Shown piece after piece: positions 20,661 through 33,800 of a DNA stretch of 64,000 nt. The stretch covers positions 56,250 to 120,249 of the forward strand of contig CACRXP010000689.1 of assembly GCA_902702965.1 (NCBI GenBank). Direction: 5' to 3'. Both the position numbers and the translations under genes were made by a program. How positions within the stretch are numbered: the stretch's first letter is position 1; each line of letters starts with the position of its first letter. Under the pieces are notes generated by a model. The model was not told where the DNA came from. It made no database searches and worked only from the letters and a program-made list of their open reading frames with translations. This DNA is from Spirometra erinaceieuropaei (Eukaryota > Platyhelminthes > Cestoda > Diphyllobothriidea > Diphyllobothriidae).

Positions 20661-21315
20661 TATCCTCATCTTGATCTTATCTCACCATCGGAGCCAAAAT
20701 TAGTAAGAGAGGAGAGAGTGCGGCAGATGCTGCGCTCGTCTTCATTGTCAACTAATTCTCACGCAAGTGACCACTGCACCCACTCCGTGGGGCACATTGG
20801 ACGTTGTCGCTCGCGACGGTCGAACTGGCGTGTTTGCATCTGTATGATTCGAAAACAAGGCTGTCTCTGTTGATAGCGGTCTCTCACGTAGCCGCCGGCA
20901 TTCGCCCATGTAGTAGCTTCAGTCGGTCCTATGGGACCGCGTACGTAACACAGATATATTTGACCTCCTTGTTCACTACGTAGGACAAAATAGTGGTAGA
21001 GACAGGCCCGATTGCGCCCTCACCAAGTCATGATAGAAAATATTCACGCATAATATTGGAAAGACTCCTTGTTGTTCAACCTCTATGGCTATATCCGGAA
21101 GATCAAGCAAAATAGTTGGTGCACATTGATGATTTCTGAAGTAATAACTTGCTCTTACCTCCTGGATGCAGGAGTAAACTGCTGGTGGAAATTGCCGCGT
21201 GATAAATTTGCGGTACAGTCGAAATCAATTGACGACTCGAGAGTTCGCTTGCCGAGCCTTCATGAAAGTTTGAGGAAAATTTCGTACGGTATATACCTCC
21301 GAATTTAATGACCGA

Positions 21316-23170
21316 CTAGCAGGACCCGGCCACGCGTTGCTGTGGCTCAGTCTGATGAAATGTATAAGAAAGAAAAGATGAAGGGAGCATGTTTCTAACA
21401 TGTTTAATGTCATAACGCTTGTGGATATGCAATATTTTTTCTCGTTGCGTTGTCTGTGCCGTTACAGAGATTGCCTGGTTTGCCGGCTCTGGAGCACGTA
21501 ACACATAAGTGGCCATGTGGGAAACAATTCGTTTGCAGATCCAAACCGCACAATTCTAAAGAATGGGCTTGAGCTTTGTTGGTGGTGATTGCAAACGCCA
21601 ATCGAATCGGGAGTTGCATTCTCCGAAATTGAAATGGCATGTCAACTGGAATCAGTGGAATGCGAGGAATAAGGACATGTTCACCTTTGAAGGGTCCTGC
21701 CAAGATAGTTGCTTCCACGACGTTGCTGCGGTAGTTTTTTTTATCGCAAGCCGCGTGTCGTTGCAAAGCTTCGGTTGGTTGATATTTCACAGCACGATAA
21801 TCGGCACGCCGATTTTCAATTGCAGTACGTGCGGCGGCGTCCCTGGCAGATCAAGTGAATTCAAAATTTCTGTTCGATGATTAACTGCCTCGTCTGCTTC
21901 CTCAACAGTGTCAACGGACGTGTGCACGATTGCTTCGCTTTGATTATTAGACTGAGTAGTACGGCTAGGGTAGAAGACACCTTTGATCTTGGCAGCAAGA
22001 ATAGCTCGTTCGCTTAGCCAATAGCGATTCATATAATTGGTTTGAATATTGGGAAATACCTTTTCAACCAATTCTTATTTTGACAACACTAAATTACCAA
22101 AGGTAATAGGTTTCTAAATGCGCTCCGAAGTCGGGTCAACCGGCACCGTTCCGTTCCCAACTGCCAGCAAATGGTGTGAGAATATTTCAACTGATCAGCC
22201 GGTTTGCAGCTGGACACGCATATTTGTAGTTAATTTTAACGTCTGGAGGTGGCGCTACAACGTAGAGTATTTCAGGTAGGCATTTCTTTCGTCGGCTGGT
22301 GTCGATCGAGGAATTACAGGCAGTGTTTGCTTGAGTCTCCTGCAAACAGTAGCAATGTGTCTCCAAGTGGTCTGCTGTTTCCGCGCAAGTCTTGCAATGA
22401 TCGGCCAAGGGCCTCTAGCGTTTTTCTGTGCCATTGTGCATTCACCCCAAACAATAAGTTTGCATTTCTGCAGTTCTTTTCCCATGCCGGATGCCTTGAA
22501 CGTTTTGCACGTGGGAGTTTCAGTGAATTGCTCGTTCAACGGCAATTTCAAAGCGGAATGAGCAGTTCTTCCGCCAGGTAGCAAGGTCGCAGCTATTCCG
22601 GACGACGCAAGGGCTAGGACTATGTTGTTTTTGGATCGAAATGCTGCCAGAATCAGTCGTAGTAGGAAAGTTTTGCCACTTACTTTCTGGCGCATCCAAG
22701 AAGAAGATTCCTCCAACCCCCTTATTGGCAGTCCTCACTATTTGCTCGTAAATGCCATTCGGCTCAAGTGTTAGCTTAGGAATGTTTGATTGCAGATACG
22801 ATAGAAGATCAACCGTGTTGTACTTTTTCTCACTCCGCAAATCCACGTCTAACGAAGCAGCAGCAGATCAGTTTGGTGATAGCTTTCCCAGTTAATTGAG
22901 AACCTTTCGTGATTTCTACGCACACATCCTCGATCATTATTAACGCCTCGTTGTAGATTTCGGCTGTGAAATCCGCATTTGGCTTTGCCCTGCGTAGTCG
23001 ACAGGAAATATATTTAGCCATATGCGATCCACTGGCTGAGGCGGGGGGGGGAGGAGGGTTGGTGTTAATTGCATCCAGTCACGCCCGAGAATCCTAGAGA
23101 AAGCGGTGACAGCCTTATTATGTGGGTAGTGTGGGCAAGTTAAAGTGGAGCCCAAGAGTAGCATGTTTTT
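21316..23170 (-). mobile_element. Helitron: PIF1-like helicase part and 3' terminus
   Basis: Right to left: a pre-helicase segment (23164-22830), a GGIFFLDAP... region, a helicase core with KNNIVLALASSGIAATLLPG and AHSALKLPL (about 22600), a motif-II-like CKLIVW.EC (about 22460), QTLPVIPRSTPADE (about 22300), a KVFPNIQTNY segment (about 22050), and the C-terminal PFKGEHVLIPRIPL...RLAFAITTNKAQ...CSRAGKP part (21790-21410). Helitron Rep/helicase proteins unwind and nick DNA for rolling-circle transposition. Walker A is broken by a frameshift near 22685 and several other shifts follow. The element ends on the - strand with a GCCAC/GTGGC hairpin and CTAG (21319-21316) followed by T, matching the Helitron 3' rule. 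The Rep nuclease part and 5' end were not found. Confidence 0.85.
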
Positions 23171-23275
23171 TTGCTACAGGGGTGGTTCGCCTAGCGACCC
23201 ATATTACATCGAGCTAGGGGGGGGACATGTTCAAGTGTCTGCTGGGGGGTGAGTGCGGCCGTGGGGGGGGGGGCG
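23039..23275. repeat. G-rich tracts between Helitron fragments
   Basis: Runs of 8 to 11 G (about 23041, 23216 and 23263) in a G-rich stretch. They may form quadruplexes on the + strand. They sit at the junction between the two helicase fragments. Confidence 0.7.
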
Positions 23276-23279
23276 TGTT

Positions 23280-23775
23280 TTTGAGCGGATTTCAGCCACG
23301 ATAGTTGCTTCCACGACGTTTCTGTATTAATTTTTTTACTGCAAGCCGCGTGCCGTCGCAAAGCTTCGACTGACTGTTATTTCGCAGCATGATAATCCGC
23401 GCGCCGATTTTCAATTGCTGTACGTGCGGCGGCATCCCTGGCAGATCAAGTGCATTCGGAAATTCTGTTGGTTAATTAACTGCCCGTCTGCTTCCACAAC
23501 AGTGTCAACGGACATGTATATGACGGCCTCGTTTTGAATCGTAGACTGAATAACATGGTTAAACTGGTAGGCATATTTGTTCTTGACCGCAGGAATAGTT
23601 CGTTCGCCCAACCAATCGTGATTTGTATAATTGGTTTGAATTTTGGGAAATACCTTTTCAACCAATTCTTCTTTTGAAGACACTAAATCGCCGCAGGTAA
23701 GAAGTAGGGAAATGCGTCCGGAAGTCGGATCAACCGGCACCCTTCCATTCGGTCAGAACTTCGTGAGATAGGCCG
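23280..23775 (-). mobile_element. Second Helitron helicase fragment
   Basis: Closely similar to 21700-22150 in the same orientation, including the segment with KVFPKIQTNY (about 23640) and the flanking TAGTTGCTTCCACGACGTT. It covers only a middle part of the helicase and has several frame breaks. It is a duplicated or independently inserted fragment upstream of the first. Confidence 0.8.
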
Positions 23776-24890
23776 GCTACCGTATTTGGACACCACCATC
23801 CGGCCTCCTATGTAGTAAGGCGTCTAGAAATGAAGGATTCTTCGGTTTGTACTTGTAGAATAGACAAGATAGCCTGGTGTGTATTGCTCGGTTTTGATGA
23901 GGGAGCGTCTAAGTTGGCATTGTCCGTAGCAACTTCGTAGGTTTGACAACAAATTTTGTACGGAAATCGAATCCTCTTATAGCCAGTCTAAGCTGGGTAT
24001 TTTTAGAGTTTCCCATAAACATATCTGCAAGCAATGATCCCTCAGCCATACCAGTAGTCTAACGATAGGAGTAGTCAGTATATTCAAGGCACATATGGAC
24101 ATTCGACGAGGTAGTGACTCGCTGGGAACCCCTTCCGGCAACTTGATTCCTTCAAATTTCTGACTGTCTTTGTCAGAAGAGAGGCGTGACATAAGCAGGC
24201 TGCAGAGTTTTAATATCTAAATCCTGACCTCGATCACCACTCGCGAATCGAAGTGTCCAGGCGACCGCATTGTGCCGTGTCGCGCTCGACCAGTTTTAGT
24301 AATTTAGCCAATTTATTGGACCACTTAGTTGGGTTTGTGCACTTTTGGCGAGCCGTGTAGCCTTGGTGTTCTCGTGCAGATAGGCTTGTTCCCATCATTT
24401 GAACATGGTCAGACCCTTTAGGATGCTGCCGACTTTTGAATCAGTTCATTGAATTGACACAATCGCAGAGCTCCTGTTTGCCTACTGTGACTACAGATGG
24501 TGCATCACAACAGCTGATAACCCGATTTCGCCTACCGGACTCTTCGCCGGCTCCCGTAACGCGTAGAATCTCGTCCCCTGCCCCACTTTCATCGGCCTCC
24601 CTGTTCCTCGAGTGAACACTGCAAACCTTCTCAGGCTCCTTTCACACCAATGTGAAACCTAGTCACATTATGCAGTCGATTTGACTAGGATTAGTCGAAG
24701 ACGTACAGTCGCTTTAATCTTAGTTCATGGTTTAGCTGATTGGACGCCTAGTTTCTGCGTCTCAGGGACATCCAGCACCTTATTTACTTCCACTTCCGTT
24801 ATTATACACACGCGTTCAGTTTTGACTGCCTTAGTCTTCGCGCCGTTTGAGTGAAAATCCGATTAATCTCACCCTTTTCCTTGAACGCAG
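23776..24890. other. METTL6 upstream region; first exon unresolved
   Basis: The METTL6 exon beginning at 24891 needs a preceding exon ending with one extra base, because its own frame is closed by TGA at 24848 and has no early ATG. One speculative candidate is ATG at 24095 with a GTAGTG donor at 24111 (a 16-base exon), but short matches like this arise by chance. Confidence 0.3.
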
Positions 24891-27800
24891 ACCTCGCAGC
24901 TGGTGAGGCGTCCAGCATTTGCGAAGAATCCCCATTTTCTGTCGAATCATTCAAGACGTTGACTCTCTCCGACGACGCCCTGGAGCTCCTTGAGAAGCAG
25001 GTACAATGTATGGCGTCGAAATTTCAGTACAGAAAGCTAGTTCAAGAGGCAGGCCGAAATTGGGATCGCTTCTATAACAGAAACGGTGCGCGATTCTTCA
25101 AGGTTGGTTCTATTTCCGGTCGTTTTACTTATCATTTATAGTGTATGAATCTCCTAATCCTATTTTAAGACGTAATCTGGACTTTCGGTTTGCGTAATTG
25201 TAGTACCTAGTTGGGGTGTATGGGTGCCCAGGTTGACCTTGTATTGACACTCGTCGGAGTGCTTTCACACGCTTGATGACCATTCCGCATTGCCCCCATT
25301 TGGCAATCAGCTCTCCTCATGACTCTGCGTAACTGTTCTGACCACACGTCAGTAACCGTTTCAACTGACTAACTAAACCCGAGACAGGTGGCCGGTATTT
25401 CTCCCACGCCGGTGCATTTCTTTGTGTGTAGTCTGACTTTTTGAGTAGGGGTAAACCAGCTGTGTTGTGGCACGCATACACAAGGCTTGCACCAAGTCAG
25501 CCACAGTTCCCACATTGCCAGTAGTTTTGACATGGTCGTCATTAGATCACGTTGATACTGAGAAGTGCGGATAAGTTGGGCACATTATAAGTGCTCCACG
25601 CTTTAATTTTATGCCCAAATCACCCTCATCACCAAGTCGCATGAGGCATCGCCCTCGTCGGGTTTTTTTCCAACACAGCAGTCGTTAGTATATTGGAATT
25701 CGACAGTCCTCTAGAGTCATTAAAGAGCCCAATTTATGAGCACATGCCTACTCTATCACTGGAGAAGGGCGTAAGAAAAGTGCTATAAGCAAATGCAATT
25801 TCAAACCGTCTGTACAAGAGACTTGTTGCTGGACGCGACACTGGCAGTCGAGACGTGAGGAGCAGTGACAACCCTCGTCCTCCCACCAGTGGCCAGGTTC
25901 ATTGCGGCAATCCAAAACGTCCGTCTACTTTTAGATAACCCAATGGCCAGCCGAGCAGAAGTTAGGACAGCTCTGGCCGCCAGGAAACCAGTTCGGTACC
26001 AGGAAAACATTGCCGTTGTCAGTACGCCTAATTTTCCTGAGGAGGTACAGGTAAATGTAGTTGGAGCAGCTGTTCTAGGCGAGAACAGCGACATGCTGCA
26101 TTCGCCTTCGACACTAGATATGGCACTGTCAGGAGCTTGCGCTCCCCTTTCCCCAAATGGTATCCGTGACCGACTCATCGCGACCCCGCTTCTACTTAGT
26201 ATGAAATTGGCCACTAGCCTTAGCGTCCGCTCTTCGACAGTGACAAGCCTTGACGTCATCAAGAACAAGTTTTACGGGCATTTGCTCGCCTTTCTTGTGT
26301 TTGTACAAAATTCAGACATTGTTGTGGAGCGTCCAAGCGGCGTAGAGCCACGGCCTAAGGGGCTGAGCAGGGACTAAGCCGGCGGCGGTTATTTGTTGTG
26401 TGGACCAGGAGGTGTGGTCGAACGCCAAGGTGAGGATCCGTCCGAGCCATCCACCTGCGGCCTCACTCGTCTCCGGTCTTTTTGACTCTGTCTTGACACC
26501 GGGCTCGGGAGGAGGAGAGAGTGTAGGTAGATGCAGCGCAAGTCTACCGGCACTATAAACCCTTGCGCTAGTCACTGTCCCTGTTCCCACCGCTGCAGCT
26601 GTGGGGCACACGGTGGAGATCGATGGTCGAACTGTCAAGCCGGCGGCGTGAGACACGCGTGAAGTTAGACGGTCGACCAGCGTGCACTGCAGCGCGGAGC
26701 ACGTGTGCGGCCCAATCAATGGCTGGTCGAACATTTCAGACGATTCCACCGGGGGCTATCGCGCACGCGTCATTGGATGGAATGTTCCAGAACGCACGGG
26801 AGCCAAGATAAATAGCGCATCTTTCTGACGAGTTGTAACCCCTCATGTCCGCAGGTTACCAATAAAGTGCTTGTCCTCTGGACCGGCTCTCTTCCTGTCC
26901 TACCTTTCTTCCGGGTCCTAACAACTGGCGACGCAGGCGCAGCAAAATGATATCAGAAGAACAAATGAAACATACTGGAGGCCCAGCAGGCCAGCTTCAT
27001 GGCACTACTCACAGAAATGCAGCGGAATTGGGGACCGGCATCCAGAGAGAACAAAAAGAAACAGATCGAGCAACGGATCACCGAGTTCGTTTACGATCCA
27101 AAAGCAGGCGTGAATTTCGAAGCCTGCTTTCGAAATTATGAAGGACTGTTGGAAGAGGAGGGAGCAGAACTAGAGGACAAGACGAAGGTGGAAATCATGC
27201 TGCTAAAACTGGCCCAGCGGGAACACGAGTGGTACGTAAACATCATTCTGCCTCCGAAACCATCAGATGTCTCGTTTAAGGACACACTCAAGCATTTGGA
27301 AGCATTGTTCTGTTTTACAAAGTCGTTATTCAATCGACGTTTTGAATGTTTCAAGCTGAGCGTAAGCCTGAAGAAGAATATTTTGCTTTGGCCGGTCGAG
27401 TTAATGATACTTTTCAGCAAGCCGAGCTAGAACAGGCCACCAGGGCACAGATTAAAGCACTATTTTTCATTAAGTCGTTGACGTTGCCAGAAGATGCAGG
27501 TGTGCGTGCGCGGTTACTCGCCCAGCTAGACCAGAAAGGCGATATGACAGTACAGGAACTGGCAGAGGAATGTGTCCGAATTACAAATATCAAGCAAGAT
27601 ACCCGGCTTATTGGAAGCACAAATAGTCATCCAGCTTACTTTTTCGACACAAAAACGAGACAACCAGGACCGAACAGAGTTTCCTCACGGAAGCCAAAGA
27701 CGGCTTTTTGGCTGTGCGGCGGTTGGCAATACGTGAGCGAATGTCCCTATCGTAGTAGGATCTGCTACAAATGCTCCCGTGTTGGCCACAAAGCTTCACA

Positions 27801-30800
27801 TTGCAGAGCAGCGCACGCTAGCCCAAGAAAGGATTGTCATGTCATTTTAGAAGACGATTCGCAAGTACTCAATTGCGAACACCGGTAATACTTGACGGTG
27901 AATAGTAACGAAAAGCCGACCACATTACAAGTAGACACAGCTTCTGATCTGGCCATAATCAGCATGCGCACATGGGAGTACATCGGTTCTCCAGAACTGA
28001 GACCATCAGAGATCATAGCATGGGCGTCAAACGAGACGCGTATGGAATTTGAAGGCGTTTTTTAGGCGACTGTTAGTTTTCGAAACATGACTTGCCTCTC
28101 AGATATCTGTGTCGAAAACCCGTAACAATCTTCTCGGAAATATGACGATCTCCGAACCGGGATTGTAGAACCGTCCCTTCGACGAAATTTGCAGCGCGGT
28201 GCACAACACTACTGAAGAGGTTCTGAAGAATACGTATATGGAACGCATGGAGAACGCGGCCGGCAGGTGCACGAAGACGAAGATAAGTTTGAAAATGAAG
28301 CCGGAGAAGAAGCCAGTTTTCAAGCAGAGCCGACGGGTCCCGTTTGCGGTTCAGTCGTCCGTAGAAGCTGAACTGGAAAGGCTACTGTCAAAGGGCATAA
28401 TCTATCCTGCCAATTATTCAGCTTGGGCTGCCACAGTCGTGGCAGTGAAGAAACCCAACGGACAGACACGATTATGTGCGGGTTATTCCACGGGCTTGAA
28501 CGACGCACTAGAAGATTATCACTACCCGCTGCCAACCTTAGAGCAGATTTTTGCTACTCTAAATGGAGGGCAAGTTTTTGCAAGGATCGATCTATCCGAA
28601 GCTTACTTGCGAATTGAGGTGGACAAGAAATCGCAGGAACTTTTGACCATTAATACGCATAAGGGTCTCTTCAGATACTCTCGTCTAAACTACGGCGTGA
28701 AAACGGCACCTAGTGTGCTCCAGCAGATCATGGATACGATGCCTACGAATGTTCCCCGGGTTATTGTATATCTGGACGATATTTTGTTTGTCGGTAGCTC
28801 AGTGAAAGAGCTGACTCAAAGGCTGGACCAGGTTGTGGACGGTCTGATCGACTACGGCCTTAAGATTAATATGGAGAAAAGGAATGGTTGCGGAAGGAGA
28901 TCCACTATCTCGGTTTCATAGTCAACGAGAATGGGCGTGCACCTGACCCAGAGAGAGTGAAGACATTCCAGAAGATGGAAGTGTCGACGAACACGAAGGA
29001 GCTGCAATCGTTTATGGGGTTGGTCAGCTACTACGGCCCTTTCATCACTGGGTTGCACAGTTTAAAACCTCCACTCAGCCGACTTCTGTGCAAGGACGTG
29101 GAGTTTGTTTGGTCTCCGGAATGCCAAAAGGCATTTGCTGCCATAAAGACAAAGATATGCGACTCGACTATGCTATCGCACTTCGAAGCTGACAAGGAGA
29201 CCATTGTCCAGGCAGAAGCCTCTGATTACGGTTTAGGCGGATTGCTCCTTCAGAAGGACGCAGATAGGAGACTCCAGCCAATCATGCATGCCGCCAGGTC
29301 ACTGACGAAGGCAGAACGGAATTATAGCCAGATTGAAAAGGAGGCACTGGCTATTATCTTCGCCGTACAGAGATTCCATCTGTTCATTTATGGCAGACCC
29401 TTCACACTTTACACTGATCATCAACCACTGAAGTTCCTTTTGGGTACTAACCGTGGTGTTCCCCAGGACGTAGCTAGGAGAATACAACGCTGGAGTACTA
29501 TGCTTCAAAACTATGACTTTAAGATCCAATATGTGCCCACTCAGAAGTTTGGAGCTCCGGACGCCTTATCACGACTGAGTGCAGTCAACGAAAATCAAGA
29601 AGACGTGGTGGTCGTCAGTACGCTATGCAAGATGATGACGAGTTTAGAGGTGTTATCCGGCAGTTGCCGCTCACAGCCGAGCACATCAGGGCCACCACTG
29701 CAGCAGACCCCCTTTTGTGCCAGGTGAAAGAGTTTATTCGGAACGGTTGGCCCAGCGACGACAAAGTACACCCTTTCAGGAACAGAAAGGGACAGTTGTA
29801 TATCACGGAAGACTGCATAATGTGGAATGGTAAATTGGTGATCCCAGCAACGAGTTTTGCGGGAACTCCATGCCGGACATCAGGGTATGACCCGCATGAA
29901 ACAACCGGCCCGCAAGTACGCATATTGGCCGGGAATTGATAACGACGTGGAGTCTTTCGTTCGAAGCTGCGGCCCGTGTGGACGTGAGGTTAAGAACCCA
30001 CCGAGAGTACTGCTCGTGCCATGGCCAGAGGTAACGAGACTTTGGAGTGTAGTCCATATGGATTTCGCGGGTCCGTTTTTCAACCGAATGTTTCTAGTAG
30101 TTGTCGATGCATGGTCCAAGTGGTTAGAAGTTTTCGACGTCTCGGCAGCTACTGCTGATATCACGGCAAGGAAGACGGAGGAACTACTAGCGAGATACGG
30201 CATCCCCACGGAGATTGTGACGGATAACGGCACTCAGTTCACGTCATCAATTTTCCAACAACTGTGTCAGAAATGGGGGATTTGACATGTGACGTCACCA
30301 CCATTCCATCCACAATCGAATGGCCAGGCAGAACGTTTCGTCGACACGTTCAAGAGAGCGATGAAAAAGATGTGGAACACTGGCGTTAAACTGGAGTATC
30401 TCAACACATCCCTTTTTGCATATAGAACAATTCCAAAAAGTGATCTTGGGGGCCAGACACCAGCCGAACGGTTTTTGGGACGACAGCCGGATACGCGACT
30501 ACAATACCTACAACCGGAAGCTCGAGTCCCACAAACAACAAAACATTACTTTCGCGAGGGAGAGGAGGTGTTTGCTCGCAATTACAAAACCGGAGAGAAG
30601 CTCTGGATAGAGGGTATAATAAGAAAATCCAGAGGTGTTGTGTTTGAGGTGGAGACAGCAGCCGGAAAAATAAAGAGGCATGCTAAGCAGCTCAGGACTA
30701 GACACACCAGAGACAGTCAAATGGCACTCGACCTGCTGTGTGATACCTTTGAGGTTCAGACTCCCAGGGTAGACAGTCAGACAACACTACCCGTCGTTCG

Positions 30801-33800
30801 TAGAAGTAGCAGAAGAACGAAACCGCCAAGGAAACTGGTCTTGGACCCGAAGAAGAAGAGGTACGAGGTCCACCTTTCAAAAGCGGGAGGTGTTATGGAG
30901 AGTACAAGCGGCGAAGAGCCACGGCCTAAGGGGCCAAACAGGGGGCTAAGCCGGCGGCGTGAGACACGCGTGATGTTAGACGGCCGACCGGCGTGCACTG
31001 CAGCGCCGAGCACGTGTGGTGGCTTTACACGTGTGCGGCCCAATCGATGGCTGGTCGAACATTTCAGACGATTCCACCGGGGGCTGTCGCGCACGCGTCA
31101 TTGGACGGAATGTTACAGAACGCACAGGAGCCAAGATAAATAGCGCGTCTGTCTGACGAGTTGTAACCCCTCGTGTCCGCAAGTTACCAATAAAGTGTTT
31201 GTCTTCCGAACCGGCTCTCTTCCTGTCCTACCTTTCTTCCGGGTCATAACAGACATGCTGATTTTCGAAGTAATTAGTCCGCGAGTAGGCATAGGCGGCA
31301 CTACTTGAATCGAGTGCTTGGTTGTTACGGGAGGGGAATCCGCTACAGCAACGGTCTCCTATTGAGTAGCACTTATCTAGAAGACAATTATCTCATCACT
31401 AACGCTGGCTTTTGCCAGGTGCTCACTGGTGCTAGGTGCTCACTGGTAACTGTCAGACTGCGTGCTCGTTAAAAGCCTAGGCATGATCCCATTTCGTAGC
31501 CGGTTAGGGTTGAGGGTCAGGGTTAAGGGGTGGAGGTTAAGTTTAAGGGTTGGGGTTAGGTGTTAGGCTGGGACTTGTCTACTGCAGGTACGGCTACCAA
31601 ATGAGATCCTACCAAAGCCTAGACCGCCGTGATATATCAACACTAAAGGTCGTGTGTGGTGGCGAATGCTGAGGTGGTCATCCCTAGTCTTCTCGAAGAT
31701 AAGGCTCCAAATCCAAATACGAAGACAAGCTCGGCAGAATACCGCACAAAAGAAGCGAAAAACCCTGGTGCTGCTCGATGGTGATGGACGCAGGCAGGAT
31801 CTGGCCGGCAAAATGAATGTTAACCTGGAGTAACAACAGACCCTAGAGACTGATAGCATCAAGAGGAAATTGAAGAGGCTAAAAAACGATGTTTATATCA
31901 CTGTTGCAGGAGTCCTCCGAAGCACACGTTAACTACACTAGAACTGGTTCGTCAGCAATGACGAGTAATCCAACGCCTTTTCTCCGAGGAGAACCAGTTT
32001 AGCAGACTATGCGGCCAACTGCACCACTGAAAACGAGATGGAATTCTTCCAATGTAGACGCCAAATTCAGCGAATACCGCACGAGATGGCTGGCTTGCAA
32101 TTCAAGGGGAATCCAAACACACCGACCGTAGTGCAGTGGAGAACTCCTTGATTGGTGTCAAGACAGCTGACGACTCAAGCTACTGCAAATGAATCGCTGT
32201 TCAGCTCAGACAGAACCACCTTGCTGTCAGCAGTCACAAAATTCGGGATTTTTGGCCGAACACTATGAACGTCCTCAATCTGTTTCAAAACCGTTAGGGG
32301 ACTTCCGCAAACAGAAACCGACAAGTTTTATCGCTGGGCTCCTCTGCAAGAAGTTATCAAGGCAGTGCAGCAGTTGTCCAAGGGCAAAGCACTGAGTTTC
32401 GACTTGATTCCAACGGGGATCTACATATGCACTGGCCCCCAAATTCTGGGAAGCTTGACTTTGTTGTTCCAGATGTTTAAACATGAACAGATGGTACGGG
32501 ACCCCAATGATATCACCATTTTCCGCCTCTACGAACGAAGGGACAGTCGACCGAGTAATGCCAACAAAGTTCTTGCCTGTATTCATCGTGGTTGCCTGGC
32601 GGCACACATAAAGGAGGTCCTCCCGACACTTCACAGTTCGACCGTCGTTGCCGACGATGTCCGCCGTGTGCTCCACAAGAAGGTGAAGCAGGTTCGGTGA
32701 CTTGCGCGTGATTAAATTTGGAGTGAGTGTAGACTTGCGGTGCATCTACAGCATCCTCTCCCCCTCAATCTGGACCCGCAGTCAAGACAGTCAAGAAGAC
32801 CGGCGGCGGCGAAGGGTTCAGGTGGATGGCACGGTCGGACCCGCACCTTGGCCCTCCATTCCACACCCCCTGGTCCACACAGCAAATGACCAGGATTTTT
32901 ACCAACAACACGTAGGCGTCCTGTGATACCTGGATCGGATCCCACGGAGTGGGAGTGCCGTAGAGGCCACATTAGGAGGGAGCCATGGCAGCCTAACTCT
33001 TAGATCACCAGTCGGCCGCTCCACACAAGCACACAACACTGGGCCGACTGCGAGGTCCAGGTTATCTCGTCAGTTGGCAACCTTCCAAACCACGGCTTTT
33101 AGCGCACCGTGATAGCTTCAATCGCGTCAGACTGTTTATAGTGAGGAATATGCGCCGAGTCGTCGACCTCACTTTCCCCTCCCATTATCAGGCCCCAGCC
33201 ACTGTCCGAGCCGGTCAGTTGACAGGTGCGAGGAACGGACGTGGTGGCTGACATATCTAGTGACCTTGTCTGCGCGCACCACATGCACGACCTGGCCTCC
33301 TAAACACAAGTACCAGGATTTCACACAACGGGGGTTGAGCGGCGTACATCTCACATGCATGAGAGTGCCGTGGGTCACATAGAGAAGGAGCCGCTTAAGC
33401 CTCGTCCTCAGTCCACCAGTCTATCACTTCACACACACCCACACAACTGGGCAGACCGCGTGGACCGAGTTGGGGCGTCTGTCAGCAACCTTCTAAGCCA
33501 CGGTGCTTGACGCACCGTGATAGCCTCAGACTCGGATCACACATGCAGCAGAGGAACCGCACGGGGACGGAGCCGAAACGCACACTTCCCACTTGCGTGG
33601 GAGGTGGCAGTTGGATGCTTGTGGATGATGATGTGTGATGTAGGGGTGGAAGGTGTGATGCTGAAATGTAGCCGGCGGTTGTCTATCGCAGGTTTTCGTG
33701 GGTGCGCATGTGGCCTAGTAAGCCCATGCGGTGGGGTGAATGTGCCGGTGCAGTTAAGGTGGATGTGTTGGTGTTCCAGACACTGGTTCGCCAGTCTCCA

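Larger units (their letters stand above)
26320..31251 (+). mobile_element. Mag-like Ty3/Gypsy LTR retrotransposon (4.9 kb), inactivated
   Basis: Complete structure: GACAT target duplication, 5' LTR, gag-like frames with zinc knuckles, protease with DTASD, reverse transcriptase with YLDD, RNase H, integrase, a purine-rich tract (AAAAGCGGGAGG, 30879-30890) and the 3' LTR. No envelope gene is seen. It lies in METTL6 intron 1 in the same transcriptional sense. LTR divergence (roughly one difference in seven over the first 65 bases) plus frameshifts and stops in every domain show an old, inactive copy. Confidence 0.93.

Noticed and set aside
25801..26377. 170-codon + and 155-codon - overlapping frames before the Gypsy element
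   Set aside because: No domain, antisense to each other, and the + frame runs into the LTR; best explained by chance in GC-rich intron sequence.
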